A stretch of DNA of 64,000 nucleotides from Clitoria ternatea (GCA_037962975.1 CM075675.1:8566001-8630000), one strand, 5' to 3'; positions 1 through 13,340 are shown, numbered from the stretch's first letter. Numbers and translations: made by a program. The notes: generated by a model not told the origin, from the letters alone.

Positions 1-180
1 GTGCTAACAAGAACCTCAAAATATATCATGTATTAAAGCATCATGTTAAATTTGAACATACTCTAAATATACTCTAACATCAAAAGACACTTTCTCAGTT
101 AACTGATTTGAACAACACAAAATTTGTAATATAAAATAACACTTTATATTCAATTAACAAACCTATATTAACATAGAAAT

Positions 181-2215
181 TTAAGTTCTAGAAATTGACA
201 ACGCTGTAAGATCCTCAACAAGTTCTTCATCATCAAGATCCAAGAGAGCTACAAAGAAAGAAAATAATATCACTTTTATGAAAAAATAATATAATAATAA
301 CATATAGTGAATGGATAAAAAAAATACCAAGCTACGAGGCACTAACCTGGAGTACCCCAAAGCCAATCATTTGCACATATCAATGCTTCAATATTTTCAG
401 GCAAAAGAGAACCTCGATATTGACCAACTACACGACCGCCAATGCTGAATGTTGATTCTGATGCAACTGTTGTGATTGGTATGCTCAAAACATCCCTTGC
501 CATCATAGAAAGCTCAGGATATTTAACTTCATTTTTCTTCCAATACTCCAAAACATCCAAATCAACAAATTGTTTATGATCAAGCTTATCCTCTAGTAAA
601 TATGATTATAAATTAGATTCTTTCCTTGATGATCCACACAACTTACTTTGAAATGTCCCAAAATCTTCTAAATCACTTGAAGGAGTGAAAATTGGACTAC
701 CTCTAACAGATCTTTGTGAGCTTGATTGGTTTAAATCATTTGTGGGGGATTTAACATACTCCTTAAAAAAGGAGTTCAACTTAGTATGAATTTCCTCAAC
801 TAATCTCAAACCATCATCATTACCATATAACTTCACATAACAATATTCAACAAATTGTAGCTTATACCGAGGATCCAATATCACTGCAAATGAAAGAACT
901 ACACTGTAAGACTCCCAATATTTGTCAAACTTCTTTTTCATTCTTTTAGCCATGCAACAAATTTGATTTTCAAGTTCAAAGTGTTCATGATAAAAGCAAG
1001 CGGCTTCTCTAATTTTGAGATGAATCCTCCATACCCCATAAAAGTGTAAATTAGCAGTTGGATAACTGCTACCTGAGAAAAGGGTGGTGATATCATAAAA
1101 TGGCTTTAAGAACTCTGCTATTTCTTCTACCTTAGTCCACTCTTCTTCTGATAAACAACAATCAAAATTAGAATCAATATTTTTAAGAAGTGTGAAGGCT
1201 TCTCGAAAACTTATGGCACTTTGAAGCATAAGGTAGGTAGAATTCCATCTTGTAGGTACATCTTGACGCACTTGTTTAGAAGTCAAATAAGATAATTGCT
1301 CTAAACATGATACAAATTTCAACTTTCGTGCATCTGACCCCCTAACATACTTCACACTTTCTCGAATTTTGGCCAAAGAACTATCTATCACCTTTAAACC
1401 TTCTTGAACAATTAAGTTTAAAATGTGAGCACCACACCTTATGTGAAAATAATCCCCATTAGCAATCAATCCTTGTCCAAATGATGGATGTTTTTTTAGT
1501 ATATTCACCATTGTGTCATTGTAAGATGCATTATCCAAAGTAATAGTGAATATATTTTTCTCAATCCCCCACTCTCTTAACAAACTCAATAACCTTTCAG
1601 CTAAATTAGAACCAGTATGAGGTGGTGGAAAACGAAAAAAACTCAACACTTTTTTCTGTAACTCCCAATTCTTAGTAACATAGTGAGCTGTTACCACCAT
1701 ATACTGATTAGTGGTAATTGATGTCCAAAGATCAGAAGTCAAGCAAATTTTTTCAGGAATGGACCTCAAAAACCATTTCAGATTTTCCTTTTCCTTCCTA
1801 TATATATTTTTAGCACATCAGCACTAGCAGTATTTCTACAAATACTTTTTGCATGTGGATGTAAAAAACAATGTAAATTTCTAACCGCCTCATGTTCCAC
1901 AAATGTATAGGGATAACCATGCTTGATTATTACCTCAGATATTTGTCTACGATATCCTTCTTGATCAAGCGGCGGATAAGAAGATGTATCTTCTTTTCCT
2001 ACACACTCCTTCACATGTCGTATCAAATTCGATGTCCCGCTACCTTCTCTTGATGTAAAACTTTTATTGCACTGGTTACATTTCGCCCTTTGAGCTCCTT
2101 TATCATCAACATACTTCTCAAAATAATTCCAAGCTATGGATGTTCTACTTCTTTTTTTAGAAGGAGCTGAACTTGCTTCAATGTCATCTTCAATAGAATC
2201 TCTTTCACAAGACAT
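181..2215 (-). pseudogene. hAT family transposase (BED zinc finger, RNase H-like core, hATC dimerisation domain), disabled
   Basis: A RICESLEEPER/Ac-type transposase that would cut and paste its own element in the nucleus. The first segment (2215-1778) has a BED finger, with CNQC followed by an HVKEC block. The second (about 1800-609) has the catalytic core, including CLTSDLWTS, TLDNASYND and VPTRWNSTYLML. The third (605-347) has the hATC dimerisation motif VASESTFSIGGRVV. The last exon joins across a GT-AG intron (346-249) and gives a short acidic tail ending in SISRT and a stop at 181. Two lesions are visible: a 2-base frame change inside a TA run at 1799-1808, and an in-frame TAA at 606-608. 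The ATG at 2215 sits just after an acceptor (AG at 2220-2219), which implies a 5' intron reaching to about 3313. The protein would be normal length if repaired, so the copy is fairly young. Confidence 0.85.
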
Positions 2216-2609
2216 TCCCTACAAAAGCAATAAAAGCATTGTTATCACAAGCTGAACTTTTTTTCTTTGAATGACACAAGGTAAATCCAAGTAAAACTAT
2301 TATATGCATTAACTATAGAAAAATAGTAGGAGTACCCACACGAAGATACCATGGAAACTGGTCCCCTTAGATCTTAGAATAATAACTATAAAGGTTTTGT
2401 ATAGACATGATTTTTATAAAAACAAATATTATAACATGCGGTTGAACACTTGAAAATTAAGCAAGTATGTTCCAATGGTCCACCCCAACAAGAAGTCGGG
2501 AAGAGGACCACTTGAACCCCTTCTAATGGGAAACTTCAAAAATCAAAATGTTACTTCTTTGTGGCTAAGTATTACTTATCAATCAGTATTTTAAGATGCA
2601 ATATCCAAA

Positions 2610-3151
2610 ATGAGTGATTTCATTCCCATTGAAGTCTGCCGTGAAATCTTTTCAAGAATGCAGAGCTCCGAGTCAGTATTGGAACATCGAATTGAAGTCT
2701 TGGTTTTTTATAGAGTTTCATTTCCAAAATGACTATTTAATCATTAATGTTTTCAAGGACTCTAGCTTGAATAAAGGTATCAGGTTCACTGTCTACTCTA
2801 TTAAACACGACCATTGGGATGTTTACAAACCTGTACCTTTCAATATAGAGTTTCCACCCGAGGTAATTTATTCTTCTTATCAGTGATTTCTGACTCCCCT
2901 GTTAAATTTCTAATTTGGGTGATTACTCCTTTTCTCATGTCCCCTTTCCTCCATATACTAAAAAGCTAGAGACCATACTCGCTCTCTCAGGCCATCACCT
3001 TATCTGTATATTCTTTGATTCAATGAATGCATATGTTTCCAGCTTTGGTGAGAATTGGAAACCTATGCTTATGAGGGGGGACAAAAAGCATTTGAAAACC
3101 CATTTTGGAAAAACCAAAGAAATGAAGAAAAAAAGCTACAAGAATTTGTAA
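2610..3151 (+). pseudogene. Decayed F-box-like gene fragment inside the hAT 5' intron
   Basis: From 2610 the sequence reads MSDFIPIEVCREIFSRM, which resembles the start of a plant F-box domain (PIEVxxEIxSRMPVKSL pattern). The frame then fails. An overlapping frame gives a stretch with FTVYSIKHDHWDVYKPVPF (up to about 2880), reminiscent of F-box-associated repeats. A further in-frame block to 3151 contains SFGENWKPM and a lysine-rich tail. It runs opposite to the hAT gene and sits between that gene's inferred non-coding first exon and its coding exon. It has no complete reading frame. The F-box assignment rests on about 17 residues and is tentative; the alternative is an unrelated protein fragment. 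Confidence 0.4.
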
Positions 3152-3569
3152 CTCACATCTCAAGGTTTCCAATTCAAGTGCTATTAGATTCGTAATGTAA
3201 ACACACACACAAAAATAAAATAAAAATTAAGTTATGAAATGCATGGTCTCTCTCTATGAAATTTAGTACTAACTGAACAGAGAATCAAAGATGAAACTGA
3301 AACATGAAAATACCTGCAAAATGCAAACTGAAGTACTGCACAGAGAGCTCACAGTGTCACGTGAAAGTCGAACAGGGTCTGCAAAATGAATGGATCGCGA
3401 AACAGAGCAGGGGGGAACACGATTCGCAAAACTAAACGGCCTTGCGCTCCTGTGCCTTGCCAGCGGCTGCCGGAGAAGGGGTGAGGCGGTGGCGTTGTGG
3501 CGATGCAGTCTGAACGAAGAGGAGGCCGTGTGGTGTGATGCGGTGTTGGTGTTCCTTGACGGAGAGAAA

Positions 3570-3837
3570 GACGTAACAAAATATCTAATAAATCCAATGG
3601 GTTTTCGATTAAAAAACTTAATGGATTTTTTTAATTTAAAAAGTCCAATGGATTTTAATAAAAAAAATAAAAATGAAATCCAATGGATTAGAATGAAGAT
3701 GGATTTATCCATACCCATCCAATAAATAATTGAGATCCAATCCATTAAATCTATTATGTTTTTATTTTATAAATGGATGGATTATGTATGGATGGATTGG
3801 ATATTTAATGGATAAATTGGTGAAATTGACACCCCTA
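3570..3837. repeat. hAT subterminal repeats and right terminal inverted repeat
   Basis: The last 270 bases of the hAT element hold many short copies of a TCCAATGGATT / AATCCATTGGA-like motif and GGATGGAT runs in both orientations. They end in a TIR that reads TAGGGGTGTCAATTTCACC on the minus strand. Such clustered hexamer-like repeats are where Ac-type transposases bind. The repeats are seen directly; their role is inferred from the family. Confidence 0.6.
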
Positions 3838-6800
3838 CCAACGAGGGTAGCAGAGGCGTCGGAGAATTGGAAGCAGAAGCGACAAGGAGAGGAAGAGAAG
3901 GCATGGGTGGAAGGGTTAGTTTTTTAAGGACAATGAAGGTTGTTACGGAGGTTTTGACACATGAAGTGAGCGAATTTCACGGACTAGTTAGAGAAAAAAA
4001 AATCCTAATTTTTTAAAATGATAATAAAAAGGTTTTAGTTAATTATATGATTTAAAAAAAATTATAAATCTGATGTTCATAAAAAAGAAAAAGCTAACGT
4101 GACATAGCATGCAGGTGAGGGCATTAAACCCTGACTTATAAGAGGGCACGCAAGTAACACCCAAAAATCAATTTTAATTCTAATTTTCTTATATTCACAC
4201 TAAATGCTTTATTTTAAAATTGCTTCAAAGCTTCGGGAATATCATTGGTGATACTATGAAGAAACGAAAATGTGGAAGAAAAAAAAAAAAAGGTGTTAAC
4301 AACGTGGATACTCATAAAATCTAATCACAAAGTACTCAAGAAAGAGCCAAATATAAAATAGTATAAACTTTGCAAGCATAGGCTTAATAAGGGTTCCGGG
4401 AATCATTTGGTAAGTAAAATTAACGTCTTTGTTCATCAGAGATAGGACTGAGATCCTGCATAAAGTTAATGATAATGAAAATCTTTAACATCATGAGACT
4501 GCATTACTGTGCATATACAAGTCAGCATTGAAACAAACAAATATATCAGGGCATAAATTATTGGCAATAGAAAATATAGTGAGTGTTTACATGTTAGTCA
4601 TGCTGTTGATGCAAACCTATAATACTCATACTTATTCACTTACAGAGACATATGTTGAGAAACAAGTAAACATTTAACACCTAGCTTCCCATCGTGAGAG
4701 AGAGTTAATGATACAATGAGGATGACAAACACTAAAATTGGGAGGACAAATATAATTAGGATGAACAACAGCAAAATTACGAGAATGTAATTCTAGCAGT
4801 GCAAGTGATAACGATGAGGGTGTTATGTTGTGTAAACACGGTAACTGTTCCGGAATATGAATAGTCATCAATGAAATACATTAAGTAGAGTAAATTGTTG
4901 ACCACGAAGTCATTTATGTTATCTAAATATTGCGAAATCAACACGTAATAGAAAATAGAGTATGAAAAGAATATCTAAACAATAAATGTAATAAGCGGAA
5001 GAGTATGGAGTGATGTGACAAGTATTTTAACTGTTGAAACCACCAGAAAATTATGAGTCTTGGGAGGTCTTGGTGGTAAATGCTAATATAAAGATGTTGT
5101 GTTTGTTTAGTATACAGTTAATAAATAGAATTATATAAAAAGATAAAGAATTTAAATTTTAACATTGATGATTTGTACTATTTAAGATAATCAAATAAAT
5201 CTAACAGTGAAGACTTACACATGTTATTCTCTAATCATCATGACCACCTTTACCAAGATGTAGGAAGGAAGTGCCAGGTTTCTAGATTTAAGAAACAATC
5301 ATCATTAAGGTGAGGAGGGTACATTTCAGAGAATGCATTAGTATTTGACAGTACTGGGATAAACCTGTATGTTATCCTGCAATAGAAAATAGCATCGGTT
5401 TGCAGAAGATTACAACTACAGATTAATTAAAGAATTTTTAGCATCGATGTGAAAAATATATGTTTTTATTGATATAAAAACATTAAATATAACAATTTTT
5501 TATACAGAATAAAAGCATTATGTATAATAGTTTTTTATGCAGGGATTGAAGTCCCTTTAATTTCAGTTACGGAAACGGTAAAAAAATTGAATTGCAGTAA
5601 AATATTATTATATTATATCCTCTTGTAAATTTTTCGGTTCTTTTAAAAAATATATAAGAAATATATTATATTATACAATACTATCTAAGTTTTAGTTTGC
5701 GCCAACTTATTTCATTAAAGAGATTAGGTTTGAGTTTTTAAGACAATTAGCCTTTGGTTGTGAAATCAATCGCGTGCCCAGCTTCAACCTGATGATTGAA
5801 CAAGAATGGCACAAGATGTTCAAAAATAAAGTTGTAAAGTTACAACCCCTCCATCATCATTCAAAATAACTTGTATAATTATTGAGACAAATCATTTTAA
5901 TTATTAACATTTATAATGTTTTACTTATATAAGGGTCTATATTATTAATTTGATAATTTTAAATTATTTTTACATGTAATAAAAAATTGACAGTTTTAAA
6001 ATTATTTATTATTTTAAAATTATCATTATTATTTCTTCTTTAATTCTCATAAAATTTTAGTAGTTTTAAAATAACAAATTTTAAAATTTGTCATTTGTAT
6101 TCTATTCTCTTATCTTTCATTAAGTTCAGAATCCATTGATCTTAGGGGCGCTCAAGGATTTTTAAGTCCTAAAGAAAATTTTAAAATGAGGTCTTTTTTT
6201 ACAAATAAAAAAATTATTAAAATTATTCTGATTTATTTAAATATTACTTTTTTTGGTTTTTATGGTGAACAGTTATATACAAAAATTTTGTAATTAATTT
6301 CATTTAAAATTTATTTTTAATAGACAACAAAAGCATTTTATTGAGAAATGATTCATTTTAAGTAAATTTTTATTAATTTTAAGTTTGAAAACTTCTTTTA
6401 ATTAAAGTAACTGATACTAGAATCGTTAATACTATTCTGTAAATTATATATGCCTTTGAAAAATAATTTATTTATTTATATAACTGAGAATGTTAATTGA
6501 TTTATCATTTCTTAATCCTATAATTTCTTTAAGATATTTAATTATAAAAATGAATCAAATCCATCAATATCCATGAAAATATTACTTAGATTTTATTATT
6601 TTTTGGACAAAATATTACTCATTAAATATTATTTGTAGTACCAATAAAAAGTTAATATTCACTTAAAATATTTTAATTAAAAGCTATTTTTAAATAGAAT
6701 TTAAAAATTAAATATTTTTAACTTTTTAGAAGTATACTCGTACTATAAAATATAGTTTAATGGCCTAAGATCTTTGTTTTTGCGGCTTCAGAAAAAGTAT

Positions 6801-7639
6801 TTTTCGTAGAGGTTTTTTTTGGTTTTTTGTGGGGGTTTAAACCTTCACTAAAAGTATTATCTATAGTTCCCCTTTCCTTTACAAAATCATGTATAGTTAA
6901 TGGTTTACTTATGATTTTAACTAATCATGGGTGATTGTAATGTTTATCCATGGTTCATAAACCTCTATAAAATACCTATAATTTTTAAACCTCTACTAAT
7001 TATACTTGGTTGCCAACCCCAACTACTTCAATTTTACCTTTTAAGTAAATTTTTAAATTTAAGTTATGTATGAAATTTTTTTCCTTCTAAGAACCTATCA
7101 TAACATTAAAAAATAATTGCTTGTATGAATTTTTTTAAAAGAATATTCAAGTGAAAATTACCAAAAAAGAAAAAGGAATATACAAATACAAACAAAAATA
7201 CCAAAGATCTTTTTTAATGATTTTATGGCTTCAATTGTCTAATTTAGCTACTAGGTACGGATGACTAATCAAAGAAATCTAAAATAATACTCTTAATGGA
7301 TTTTGTGATTTTCCTCACATTTTAATCAACAAGTATCATCTTCATATTATCACATCATCCACCTAACATCTGGAAAACATTATGTTGTATTAATTATGTT
7401 CCTAAATTGAAATTTCACATTGCTAGTTTCTCTTGCAGCATGTCTATATTAAATTGGCATACTCTTTATGTCCAACATTTGTTGAAGAATGATTAGTCCC
7501 ATTAGTTGAATTTGCACTCCCTTAATCAGATGTCTAAAATCAATAGATCAATATAAACCATAGTTAGAAATATTGACATTGCACTAAAATATTTAGAAAA
7601 GAATATTGAACTTATAACTAGTACCTGTGAAGTTTGGAA
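3838..7639. other. AT-rich intergenic DNA without a recognisable gene
   Basis: The sequence is very AT-rich, with frequent stops in all frames and no domain signature. About 100 bases next to the hAT end (3840-3930) are less AT-rich. Between about 6815 and 6998 several copies of an AACCTCTAC-like motif occur in both orientations, together with a G/T-rich run; these could be the subterminal part of the CACTA family whose genes lie at 7640-13340, but no TIR could be fixed. Confidence 0.5.
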
Positions 7640-10362
7640 CATAGTACAGGAAAACTCATTAATGCATTAAATTTTTTATTTTACTCATCCATTTGTGACT
7701 TTAATGTAGTAACCTGATTTTGCAATTCATTATAAGATGGAAAAGATGATGACATCCCATTGTATGAACAAGATGGATACCCAAACATTTGAGATGGACA
7801 AGACCCCAACCCTAGCCCTCGAACACGACCATTATGTTCTTGACTCCCTTAAGCATTAGCCAAGGAATCTATGATGGATAGTTCTCATAAATGATATGTT
7901 GAATTTGATTCATATGTTTGAATTTTCTCCTACAAATTTATCAATGTTATCAAGAAGATTTATATGAACAGCTAGAATACATCCAATCACTTGAACTAAT
8001 TAGGAAGAGTTTTAGATTGGTGGTTGTAACTCAATTGGTAATATAAGTTAAGATGTTAGGAAGAGTTTTAGATTTGATTCACCTTGTTGAAATAGATTAA
8101 AAAAATCTTAAATATAATTAAGTCTCAAATTAAATTGACTAAAAAATATCTGTGATTAATATACCAAAAATATATGGCAAAAACTATACAAAATTAAAAT
8201 AAAGGGATGAACACAAAAGAGGCATGCTACAAGTCCAAATTAGTTAAGAGGGTCCTTTACCAATATGTGATATGATAGAACAAATACAATTTTTCTATGA
8301 AACAAAACACTAGAAGTATCCCCTAATCAAGTCAATGTCACAAACGGAAGAAGTTTTGCAGATTTATGACAATTCAACATTCCAATGCCTACCTGATTTG
8401 TTTTGACAAAGGTTGTATAGATTAAGAGGAAAGATATAAAGAACACTAAATAGATAACCAACTAAAGTATATGTGACTACCCTCTAATTTATATTTTATA
8501 GATTCTAGCTCTTTCTTTGTGGGAGAAGAAAGGCACAGACCTATATAGCTTTATTAATAAAAAAAGAACACTTATATAACAAGTTAAATTGTAAACACTA
8601 AATTTGTAGTTTCAATATCAAACATCAAAAAACATATACAGTTGTATTAAATTTTGGTAATTGTTTTTTAGTGAACACAATAGTTTAACTTAGCTTGAGT
8701 CATATTAAAATATGTCAAACTAGAAAAGAAGTAAATTTGGAATATTGGAAATGGGTAATTGAACTTGGTTCAGCATAAGTGGACTAAATAAAAATGTTCA
8801 ATTTGACTAAATTTATACAAACTTAATTAACTAAATTTTTAATTAGTCATTATCACTAAAATAGGTTCTTAAGTTGACTTTAAAAAGTTAGTCTATAATT
8901 TTAAAAAATATGATTATCAATGCAACTATAATTATCAAACAATCAAAGTATAATTGAACTTACACAAATTTCTCTAGCCTCTTGACTCATAAGATCCATT
9001 GGCACGTTTATGTGTTGCAATCCATACTTCTCCTTTACTAACTTTACGACTATACTCTAGTTCCTACAGTGTTAAATATATGTCAATAGAAAAAAGTAGG
9101 GATTGATTTTTTAAAATTCAAAGTTACCATTTCAGCTCTTTTACGTGCAAGGCTCTTAGATCCACCAGTGTGAGGAATCGATTGTTTTTTCTATTATCTT
9201 TATATTTTTGGGCATTTGCCTTATCATTGATAAAGAAAAAAATCATAAGCTAAGCTAGAAAACTATTAAGGATGAAAAAAATAGTTTTACCTTGTTTTTG
9301 AATTTAGACGGTGGTCAATAAAAGAGGCCCATTGGTCTCTATTTACTTTATTCGGGACTATTGCAATTAATTCATCCTTAGTACATTTATTGTCATCCCT
9401 TTGTTCCCACAACTCTTGCCTATAGTCTCTCCATTTTGTATATATTGAGTGATTTGAAGACATAACTCTTTTGAAGCTCGGAGCCAACTTCAAACTTAGC
9501 CTTCAAATAATTAAAAGGTGAAAATTAATAAGCATCTATAATAGAATTGATGTTAGAGCTGCATATAACTCTTACTTGAATACAAATTCTTTATAATCTT
9601 TGGGAACTTTCTTCCAACTAGGATAGTTGATTGAAAATATATTGAAGTCTCTTCCAATAGGACCTAAGAACCTAGTACACAATGCTCCACTTTCTATAAT
9701 TGGTTGACATTCATTATTCCAATTCAAGACAATTCTTTTAGTAAAATGAAGAGACCAAACGTCATTAACTTTTAGTTATTTTTCTTTCTTGTTCCATGCT
9801 CATCTGTAAATGAAAAGTTAGTACATAAACATACATGCCAACAATTAAGATCCAATTACTAATGTGTAAGGAATTTAACTCAAAATAAATAAATAAGAAT
9901 CTAATTAATTTAACAGAATCATCATTCATGTGTTAAGCTATGTCCAGAGGTATAGTAATAAGTGCTGAAAGTAATTGGGAGGAGTTCTTATCATAAGTCT
10001 CACATTGCTTGCATTGTTTATTAACTTTGGGTTACTTTTCCCTTTATTTAAATGGAAAAAATAATAGAATAAAAAGCTTACCAACAACTTCAACAAGCCA
10101 ACCAGTCTTATATGCTACAGGTTGTGATGGTTGTCTTGGAGACTCAGTTTCTTGGTCATCATCCTCTTCACTATCATACTCCTTAACAACTTGAGCATAT
10201 GGTTGAGGAGTAGGTGTAGGTGCGGTGAATAATTGAGATGTAGGTAGAACTGGAGGTTGAGCATATGGTTGAAGAGTAGGTGTATATGCAATGAATAATT
10301 GAGATGTGGGTGGAACTAAAGGTTAAGCATATGGATGAGGAGTAGGTCGAGGTGCAACATGT
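7640..10362 (-). pseudogene. TNPA/Ptta-type CACTA accessory transposase (Transposase_24), fragmented
   Basis: On the minus strand a proline-rich N-terminal exon (about 10362-10085, with PTPTPQPYAQ and an acidic YDSEEDDDQE block) ends at a GTAAGC donor. Downstream blocks match the order of plant Ptta/En/Spm proteins. A segment near 9730-9590 ends in PSWKKVPKDYKEFVFK. Next is 9493-9287 with SIYTKWRDYRQELWEQRDD. Near 9175-9125 is HTGGSKSLARKRAEM, near 9060-8960 is KGEVWIATHKRANGS, and near 7840-7681 a C-terminal stretch has GRVRGLGLG and a short coiled-coil-like end. TNPA-type proteins bind subterminal repeats and help TNP2 cut the ends. Exons are separated by AT-rich introns and contain frame breaks. 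It lies just 3' of a TNP2 pseudogene on the same strand, so both probably belong to one element. Exact exon limits are approximate. Confidence 0.65.
10195..10361. repeat. 66-bp coding tandem repeat, about 2.5 units
   Basis: Units at 10195-10260 and 10261-10326 are followed by a partial unit at 10327-10361. Each begins gcatatggttga and encodes, on the minus strand, 22 residues rich in proline and threonine (PTPTPQPYAQ plus a LPTSQLF-like half). The unit is a multiple of three, so repeat number can change without shifting the frame. It lies in the N-terminal exon of the TNPA-like pseudogene. Confidence 0.75.
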
Positions 10363-10849
10363 AGTTAAGGTGTCGGTTACTCTTTGTATTGAAAAATGGT
10401 TTGGTCTTCTTCAAGGTTCCTGTAATTGATCAGCATAGCCAAAACCAAACTCATCCAAGTAAAAAATATGCATATCTTTTAATCTAATCTAATTCCATCT
10501 TTCTAACTAATTGATAAAATAATATAAAATATAATAAAAGACATATCTAATCATACTAAATTATATTTGGTGATAAGCTTATGCAACAAAGTCTGTTGTA
10601 AAACATGGTGCACCACGTACACATGCCTTTCTTTCTTCATGATCTGTGGCAACACTTTGTTCATGGGTTGTATCAGTACCCTCTAACGATATTCCCAATT
10701 ATGTTTATAATGATAATGTTTTAAGGTTTTTTAGTACGTGTTTCTCATCTAATAAAATTGATGTTTTGTTTGATAAATGAATTATCTTTTCATGTAAAAA
10801 AAATTATTTTCATATTTTTTCTTATTTGTAGAGAGAGTGAAGTAATTAA

Positions 10850-13340
10850 AACCACCAACTAGTTTTCCAACTGGAGCAAATAAAGTGCATGAACTAGTTG
10901 GCACAACATTAGGTTTATCATCAACATGACCCAATCGATTGAACACAGTTTCAATCCCATCTAAATACCTAGAGCAAAAAGTTAAAACTTCTTTAGCTAA
11001 GTAGCTCTTTGCTATTAAGCCTTCAGTTGCACATATAAGACTTTAATTTCCCTAAGTATCTCTTAATAAGGTACATCCACCGATATTGAACAAGTCCTCT
11101 AAGCCTAGCTTCTTCAACTAAGTGCACTATTAAATGAACCATGACCGTAAAGAATGAAGGTGGAAATAAAATTTCCATATGACATAATGTGAGAACAGCT
11201 CTACTCTATAATTGGTCTAGTTTATTGACATTTAAAACTTTATCACACAACTGCCTGAAAAACAAACACAAATTTGTCAAAACCATTGCCACTTCCTTAG
11301 GAAGTGTCTTTCTCATTGCTAAAGGTAGAAATTGCTCCATCAAGACATAAGACTCATGACTTTTTAACCCTTTAATCTTACATTGTCTGAGATCAATACA
11401 TCTACTAATGTTACTTGAGTAGCCATAAGGAATAGTAATGTTCTTTAAAGTCTTCAAAAAGATATCTTTATTTGTATTTGTCAATGTGAACAAAGCAGGA
11501 ACATATTTATCATTTTCATTAGACCAAAGATCACATCTAACACCCCATTTTTGTAAGTATTTCTGTGTATTTAAATGGTCCTTTGATCTCTCTGATTCAT
11601 TCAGCGATATCACATAAATTCTTTTCAATGTGCATACATCAAGATTATGATGTAATAAATTATTCGCCCAATATGGAAGTTGAAAAAAGATACTCTTCTT
11701 TCGCCATTGTGAAGTGTCTTTTATCAATATCACTAGCTCTCCTTGGTCTTTTTTTCTTCCTTTTAACTTCTGGTTGTTTCCCAAATATAACATTGATGTC
11801 CTTTACTTGTTGCAACACATTTATGCCTGTTACTGCCATAGGTGCATTTCTATTTTCAACACTTCCATCAAATCTCCTTCGAGCCAATCTAAATTTATGC
11901 CCAACATCCAGAAAGCGACGCTGACCCATGAAATACCATTTTTTGACTATGATAAAGGCGATTAGGTGTTGTGTCAAAATTACAAATAGGACAGGCCAAC
12001 CCGGTATGTATGTTCCATCCAGATAAGTTTCCAAGTCTGGGAAAATCACTAATAGTCCACAAGATGGTAGCATGCATATTGAAAACTTCATTGCTATAAG
12101 AATCAAAAGTTCTTATGCTAATATTCCATAACTCCTTTAATTCTTCTATTAGTGGTTGAAGATATACATCGATATCATCTCCTATGCTTTTTTTACCAAG
12201 AATAATCATAGAAAGAATGAACAAACTTTGTTTCATACACATCCATGGTGGAAGGTTGTATGGCATAAGTTCAACCCGCCAAATGCTATAACTTGTGCTC
12301 AAATTTCCAAATTGATTAAACCCATCGGTAGCTAACCCCAAACGCATATTTCGAGGGTCCAAAGCAAATTAAGGATGTATTAAATCAAATTTCTTCCATG
12401 CTTTAGAATCTCTCGGGTGCCTTAACATGCCATCACTAGTTCTTTCCAATGCATGTCATCGCATATGCTCAGCTATTTTAGAAGACATAAACAACCTTTG
12501 TAAGTGCGGCTTCAAAGGAAAATACCTTAAAACATTTTCAAGAACCTTTTTTTGTTTTCTAGCACATGTACCCTTAGTCATACCTTTACTGTTTGGTTTC
12601 CATTTAGATGTATGACATGTCTTACAAGTATCCTTGTCTTTGCCCCCCAAAAGTATAACATGCAATCATTTTTACATGCATCAATTCTAGTGCAATTAAG
12701 GCCAAGTTTACTAATAATTTTCTTTGCTTCATAGAATGAAGGCAGAATTTTGGCATGTTCGAAAGCATCTGCTAATAACTCCAATATCATTGATAATGCT
12801 TTGTCAGTTATCCTACATAAAATTTTGATGTGATACAACATGACCAAGAAGGAAAGTTTTGAATATTTCTCACAGCCTTGATATAAACTTTGTTGTACAT
12901 CCTTAATTAACTCTATAAAATTTATGTTATCATCAGACATAACCTCATCTTCCTCTTCATTTTCCTTTACATCTTCATCCACACCTAAATTATTAGGGTG
13001 ATGCCCAAATGCATTATTAACCATGCCACATATATGACTAATAGGATATGTATCTTGAATCCCCTAGGACATTAATGGCGTTTCATTTGATGTATCTGCA
13101 TGACTTGTCTCCCCATGTCTAATCCAAACAGTATGCCTTTTTGGAAAAGGTTTAAAAATCAAATGGTCAAACACTACAACTCGAAGTTGCCATTTGTCAA
13201 ACTTGCATTTAGGACATGGACATATTATCCTACCCTCAACATTTTGATTAGCAAATACAAAATCTAAGAATTTATTCAATCCTTCCACGTATTGAGGAGT
13301 ATTTCGAGGCATATCAATCCAAAACTTATCAATTTCTGAA
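10850..13340 (-). pseudogene. CACTA (En/Spm) TNP2-like transposase, multiply broken
   Basis: Blocks of a CACTA catalytic transposase follow one another on the minus strand. The Transpos_assoc domain (13330-13064) has IDKFWIDMPRNTPQYVEG and the metal-binding-like CPCPKCKF. An acidic linker with the start of Transposase_21 (13024-12578) is followed by the frame carrying DTCKTCHTSKWKPNSKG (12665-12456). A block at 12362-11895 has NMRLGLATDGFNQFG, whose aspartate corresponds to a catalytic acid of the family, and NIHTGLACPIC. DUF4218 follows (11793-10900), with NISRCIDLRQCKIKGLKSH, then VQYRWMYLIKRYLGKLKSY. The last readable block, near 10950-10850, contains SRYLDGIETVFNRLG. At least four frame changes or stops are present, so no product is expected. 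Divergence from the TNP2 copy at 18407-20559 shows a different CACTA lineage. Confidence 0.8.

Larger units (their letters stand above)
1..3837 (-). mobile_element. hAT (Ac-like) transposon, right end and body; left end outside the window
   Basis: A minus-strand hAT transposase (181-2215) lies upstream of a terminus ending at about 3837. Read on the minus strand this terminus begins TAGGGGTGTCAATTTCACC, the form of TIR seen in many plant Ac-like elements. The next 8 bases (3838-3845, ccaacgag) would be one target-site duplication, but its partner is not visible because no matching left end occurs in bases 1-180. On the minus strand the order is TIR, subterminal repeats, CpG-rich leader (about 3380-3560), 5' intron, coding exon, short intron and last exon, which is the usual layout of an Ac-type gene. 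The TIR assignment comes from family knowledge and the left boundary is unknown. Confidence 0.65.

Noticed and set aside
3390..3745. Overlapping open frames on both strands in the CpG-rich leader of the hAT element
   Set aside because: No motif is recognised and the openness is explained by base composition; the segment fits a non-coding 5' region.
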